A stretch of 64,000 nucleotides of DNA, taken from positions 62,001 to 126,000 of the forward strand of contig JAURVB010006180.1 in assembly GCA_033002965.1 (NCBI GenBank), read 5' to 3'. This stretch comes from Piper betle (taxonomy: Eukaryota; Streptophyta; Magnoliopsida; Piperales; Piperaceae). This document shows, piece by piece, positions 59,670 to 64,000 of the stretch (position 1 is the stretch's first letter; the number at the start of each line of letters is the position of its first letter). Made by a program: the position numbers and the translations under genes. A model generated the notes under the pieces. That model did no database searches and was not told the DNA's origin. It saw only the letters and a list, made by a program, of their open reading frames with translations.

Positions 59670-62600
59670 AAAATCTAACGATGATTTCCACTGCATAGTT
59701 TTGTGCTGATGCAAACTAATTCTCCTTCCAATTGCATACAACAAATCTATAAACGCTTAACAACATTAACCAGTCAACATGACTACTAGCAAGTTGTTTG
59801 TTTAGAGATAGAACTCCATTAATAAAAGTTCGTCCTGATTATCTCCCTTCCCAGGACAGTATGCTGTCTTTATGGCAAAATAAGGCACAAGACGAAGCTA
59901 GCGAGTTCATTGTTAACCAAATAGTAAGAGTAATCCGCGAACCTTAACCCTTAACGAGTTGCAAATCACCACAACTTCCGAGTAACCAAGAACCAGTTAA
60001 GAGGTAGGAATTCACATGCTTACTTTTAAATACCATGCCTATTATCATACCGAATTTAAAGCAGGTAAGTACCGTAACTCTTTTTGCACCCTAATAGAGG
60101 CCCATCAGTTACTCTTTTATGCACCCTGATAACACTAATAGAGTGCTATTACTATTTTTTGCACTATAATAACACTAATAAAGCCATCTAAATTATAATA
60201 ACACAAAAATGCCCTATTCTTGGTCAATGTATAAAAAATATAAAGAAAAATATAATAAACACTGCAAAATAAGGAGGTGAGCATTTAGCATGGAAGATTA
60301 AATTACTACCATCTGATATGGCCCAAACCATTTTTTTCTTAAAAAATGTTTTTTCATATATGCGAAGTTGGTCAAATTGATAATGAACCATGAATGGTTA
60401 CTAAATTGGCATGAAATGGATAGAATCAAATCAGGGTTATTCAATTGACCTAGGCTGGGTTTGAGCCAAGTAGAATTGAGTTTCACCTAATTCAAACTCG
60501 GCTCATTTAATAAATGAATTGAATTTTAAATTATATAATTTCAAGTCAAGTTATTTTAGTTTAAATCCCATTCAAACCCAACCCTAATCTAATTGTTCAA
60601 TAATCAATCGAATTACATATGCAATAATTTTATTAGCGGGGAGCTCCAATTTACCTCACTATTCCTGCAAAAAAAATATAATAATTTCCTACGTTGATGA
60701 GCAGGTTTAAGACAAGGGTCTTGTGATAGACTGAAACACAAGATGTTATTTTGAAACCACATAAATGGAAAGAGAGAATTTTATCAAACAACACAATTTC
60801 AAAGCCAAGCAATAAGTAAAATGTGAAATACTTGTAAGGAGAATGAGTTTGCATCAGCACAAAAACTCTGCAGTGATATTATATTAGTCCGGGCGTCCCA
60901 CCAGTCCCACGTACGGATGAATTTCAAAGACAAGTATCTTAGTCGAAGCCTTGTTTTTCTCATGACGCTCAAAATAATTGTGTTGTCTTCCCAAGGCGTT
61001 TGGATGAACCCCGAAGGGCCAAATATCATATAAACCTGCTTTGAAAAAATATCACATAAACCTGCGATATCAAATGCAAAAATCTCGAACATAGAGCACC
61101 AAGTACCCGAGTATCAACATATATTTGGGCGCAAACTAAAAAGTTTCAATTTTTTAGGAACAGGGGGTTGCCTAACGCCTTGCATCGTGTCAAATGTTCA
61201 TTATGGACCCCTAACTAACTTATAATTTAGAACCACAAATGCCACTTTTCCCTTGGAACGAACTGGTCTCTTCTGGACACTTAGCTACTTTATTCAACCC
61301 TACTAAGCTGTGAATAGGCCTCATTCTCCCCATCAGGGCGTTAACCTGATTCATTTCGGGCACAGCGCTTAGAGAGATTTATTCTTTCTCGCTTTCTAGC
61401 TCTTCATGATCTTTGACGATTCAGTTGAGAGCATTTCTTACCGGTACGAGAAAGTTGAATGCATCCTCCTAAGTGAAATAAAGGCTAATAGATTATCATA
61501 AAGATGTTATCGATATATCTTAGAGATTTGTAATCATCATTTCTGTAAAAACAATACAAAAATATGAATAACTTTATAACGATCTCTTAAACCCTAAAAA
61601 TTATCAAAAACTTCCCTCAGAAACACCATTAGCCTTTGCACCTTTAAGCGACTTCGATGCCTCTTAATGCTTACTATGTCATATTTAATATCTCTATTTT
61701 CCAATTCCCAGCTACATGAATCAACTTATGCCAAAAATAAAAAAACTTAGGAGAATATTTCATATTCAATATCTCTATTTTTCAATTCCCAGCTGCACGC
61801 ATCAAATCAAAACAAAACAAAGGTGCCAAAGGGCCACTCCTACAAGAATTGCAAGTGTGTAAACAAGCCTTCATTTCCATAAACTTTTAATCACATTTTC
61901 ATGCACCTTGGAGCCCAGGCATGTATATACTCGGACTACCACAAGGGCATAATTCGAATCTCCGTTCTTGATATGCAAATCATCAGGCATACACATCCAA
62001 GTAAGGGGAAATTTGAGGAACAATTAATTTTTACAAAGAGCAGTTGACCTAAAAGAATAATTTCAAAAGCGCACTTGAAAACACCAACTCCAAATCAAGT
62101 GAAACAAAAAAGAAAAGACATGTAAATTTTACATGGTTGAACATAATCAGCAAAACTAGTTTATAGAAAATTGATTGAAGTTAGTATCCTTTCTCACTTG
62201 GCATAATTGATACCAAACTCTCTCATACAACCATAGAGCTTACATAAACTAGGGGCAATGAATAAAAATATAAGAAATGCGGCACATTAAACTAAATCTG
62301 ACAAGAAACAAAATGAGCCGATTAAATACAAAAACCATAAGCTACAACACAGTATCATCATATTTTTCTGTTAATAGCCCAGTTCCACTATGTCGTTAAT
62401 CTCAAAAGCACGTTCATTCAAGCCTGCAATTTTTGGATCAAGCAGTCCACATGCACATTCTAATGAACATAAAAAACGAGATATCACACTTCCTAACAAA
62501 AACGAAATGAAAACAAAAAAATAACCAAAATATGATCCCTACCTGTTTTATCATCACTTGCTACTATCTCTTGCCACACACTACCAATAAAAGAAACAAA

Positions 62601-63582
62601 TCCAAAAGCCTCAAACAACATTAAAATAGCTACCTAGTAAATAGATTTTAGAAGTGAGAAGCCTCAGATTGAGTTAATATCATTGATAAAGAAAAAAGAA
62701 ATAAAATCTCAGAGAATATATAGCACCATCGCCGGCATTCCCCGCAAGCTGCATAGCTACCGACTCAACAAACAAACAAACAAACAAACAAAAACTGAAA
62801 ATTCAGAAACAAACACGAAATCAATTGTTGTAGAAGACGCTGATGTCACAAACAAACTGGAACGAGTGTAAGACATGAACTAGATCTGACTGGAAGACGA
62901 GAGGAACAACAAACAAACAGAGGCGGCATGCTTCGGCTAGGGTGTAACCATCGCATCGTTTATATTGAAGACGAGATTGAATGGGAGTAGACGATCACTG
63001 TCGTGTCCGATTGAAGCGTTTGTTTGTGATCCAATTCGAATGGAATAAAAACAAATTAAATAATCATGGATTAATTTAAAACTTATTCTTAAATCATCAT
63101 TTATAATTATTATATTTAAAGCACATTAACCTTATTTTTTGAAAAATTTTCTTAAAATTATAATATTTTTTTAAAAATGTGATTTTCGTTTATATATTAA
63201 TTGACACGAAAGAAAATAAAAAAAATTAAAAGAGATAATATTTATATAAATGGTGTATGAATTTTATGTAAAAAATTAATATGTATGAGGAGAAAAATAA
63301 TTAGATAAAATAATAAATATGAGATGAAATAAATTATTATATTAACCGAATTTTAATGATTTTTTACCAAGCGAACAGATATGGATAATGTCCGACCGGA
63401 GGCAGCGGCGAAGCTTTTCGGACATGATCCGGATACGGAGAAGAGATGGGCCCAGTTGGCGCCGGGTAGCTTTGGCAGTTGGGAGACCGGAGGGCCATGG
63501 CCGCCGCCTTCTTCTACGACGGCCATTGAAGTCCCGAGGAGGAAGAGAAGAGGGGCGAAGGTGGGAGCTTTGGTGGAAGAAG
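59670..63582. other. Spacer with small repeats, no coding gene recognised
   Basis: AT-rich. Features seen: repeated ACACTAATA/CACCCTAATA phrases at 60090-60185; a short direct repeat (TATCTCTATTTT-CAATTCCCAGCT) at about 61690-61715 and 61770-61795; an (AAAC)n microsatellite at about 62770-62793. GC content rises at 62880-62990, which on the minus strand could be a transcription start, but no frame with recognisable protein follows it. Confidence 0.5.
62770..62793. repeat. (AAAC)n microsatellite
   Basis: Six uninterrupted AAAC units, AAACAAACAAACAAACAAAC and onward. Confidence 0.9.
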
Positions 63583-63705
63583 ATGGATGGCGGAGGCCGG
63601 AGGGTGAGGAGGAAGATCGCCGCGGGGGAGGTGATTTCCAAGCTCAAGGACGACGGCGACTTCGACGCCCTCCGCCTCAACCTCATCCGCCGCCTCAAAG
63701 ACAAT
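63583..63705 (+). CDS. First coding exon of a gene continuing beyond the window (possible Shg1/BOD1-like protein)
   Basis: ATG 63583 opens MDGGGRRVRRKIAAGEVISK, then LKDDGDFDALRLNLIRRLKD, ending in a GT donor (AAT/GTATCC) at 63706. The 41 residues look like the start of an alpha-helical domain found in plant proteins related to the COMPASS component Shg1 and to BOD1, where a -LKENEELR- helix follows the DDGDFD-LR motif; that next exon lies outside the window. The frame is open further 5' to 63388, but the upstream part is Arg/Gly-rich and lacks family resemblance. The family call is tentative. Confidence 0.5.
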
Positions 63706-64000
63706 GTATCCACCCATGTCTCTCTCTCTCTCGTAAATTTTGTTCTTTTATTGGTATCATGATCATAGATTATTGAGGAGAAGATGGGTGCTTTCTTTTT
63801 CTTTTTTTTGGGGGGGATGGGGGGGTGTGTGAAGGGGTTCATGGTTTGGCTCTTATTTTGTAGTTTTGAATTGTTGGGGAAGTATTGGTTCTCGGGGGTT
63901 ATGGGAATTGGGATGATGTGAATGATGATGTTTTGGACAATGGTTTTGACTTTACTTCACAATTGCTTGATTAGATTCTTGGTTGGTCAATTTGTTTGAA
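63706..64000 (+). other. Start of the first intron of the last gene
   Basis: Follows a GT donor; T-rich with a CT repeat (TCTCTCTCTC near 63720) and a G run (63810-63827). No acceptor or second exon is identified before the window ends. Confidence 0.5.

Noticed and set aside
1..64000. CRISPR arrays, operons, bacterial RBS/terminators, tRNA or rRNA genes
   Set aside because: The sequence is plant nuclear DNA with spliced genes; no array, cloverleaf or rRNA core was recognised by eye. A tRNA scan could still find a missed gene.

Overview
The window is nuclear DNA from a flowering plant. Genes are intron-rich with GT-AG (and two GC-AG) splice sites, exons sit in AT-rich introns, several single-copy plant housekeeping genes are present, and the long spacers are full of TIR transposons, TA microsatellites and degenerate repeats. 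The strongly GC-rich 5' exons of several genes (DPH1, the GNAT gene, the 52 kb gene) suggest a monocot or an early-diverging lineage rather than a typical eudicot; this is inference only.

Layout. A PIN-LIKES (PILS) auxin carrier (+, 5' end outside the window) fills 16-3856. DPH1 (diphthamide synthesis, +) lies at 5554-6878. The mitochondrial ABC exporter ATM3/ABCB25 (+, 20 exons) spans 8288-18401. A long repeat-rich spacer follows, with a possible 98-residue gene (-) at 24438-24734 beside a ~155-bp degenerate tandem array. A hAT-type element lies at 26370-27471. A WNK kinase gene (-) lies at 29613-32458. A second spacer holds a ~2-kb Mutator-like element (38750-40736). Next come a small mitochondrial protein gene resembling complex I ESSS/NDUFB11 (-, 41755-42163), a RING-H2 E3 ligase (-, 45315-47002), a second hAT-type element (49343-50171), a plant-conserved gene of unknown function (-, 52086-52944), a 5'-truncated COX10 copy (-, 53906-55037), a GNAT acetyltransferase (+, 56225-57872), a damaged C2-domain gene (+, 58681-59669) and the first exon of a further gene (+, 63583-63705).

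The genes are independent plant transcription units, not a cluster or operon. Several act in mitochondria (ATM3, the ESSS-like protein, COX10), but this looks like chance. I found no novel multi-gene system.

Two signals merit a second look. (1) Eight of ten gene models contain reading-frame breaks, and a ninth (ATM3) has a tentative one. Most are one base short in a homopolymer, with clear homologous coding sequence resuming in the next frame. This points to uncorrected long-read consensus errors rather than wholesale gene death, although COX10 and the C2 gene look damaged beyond that. (2) Several otherwise unrelated mobile elements share a palindromic CTCG/CGAG module followed by a TTTTTATTACGA-AATGCCA-like string, always at the junction of an AT-rich and a GC-rich half.
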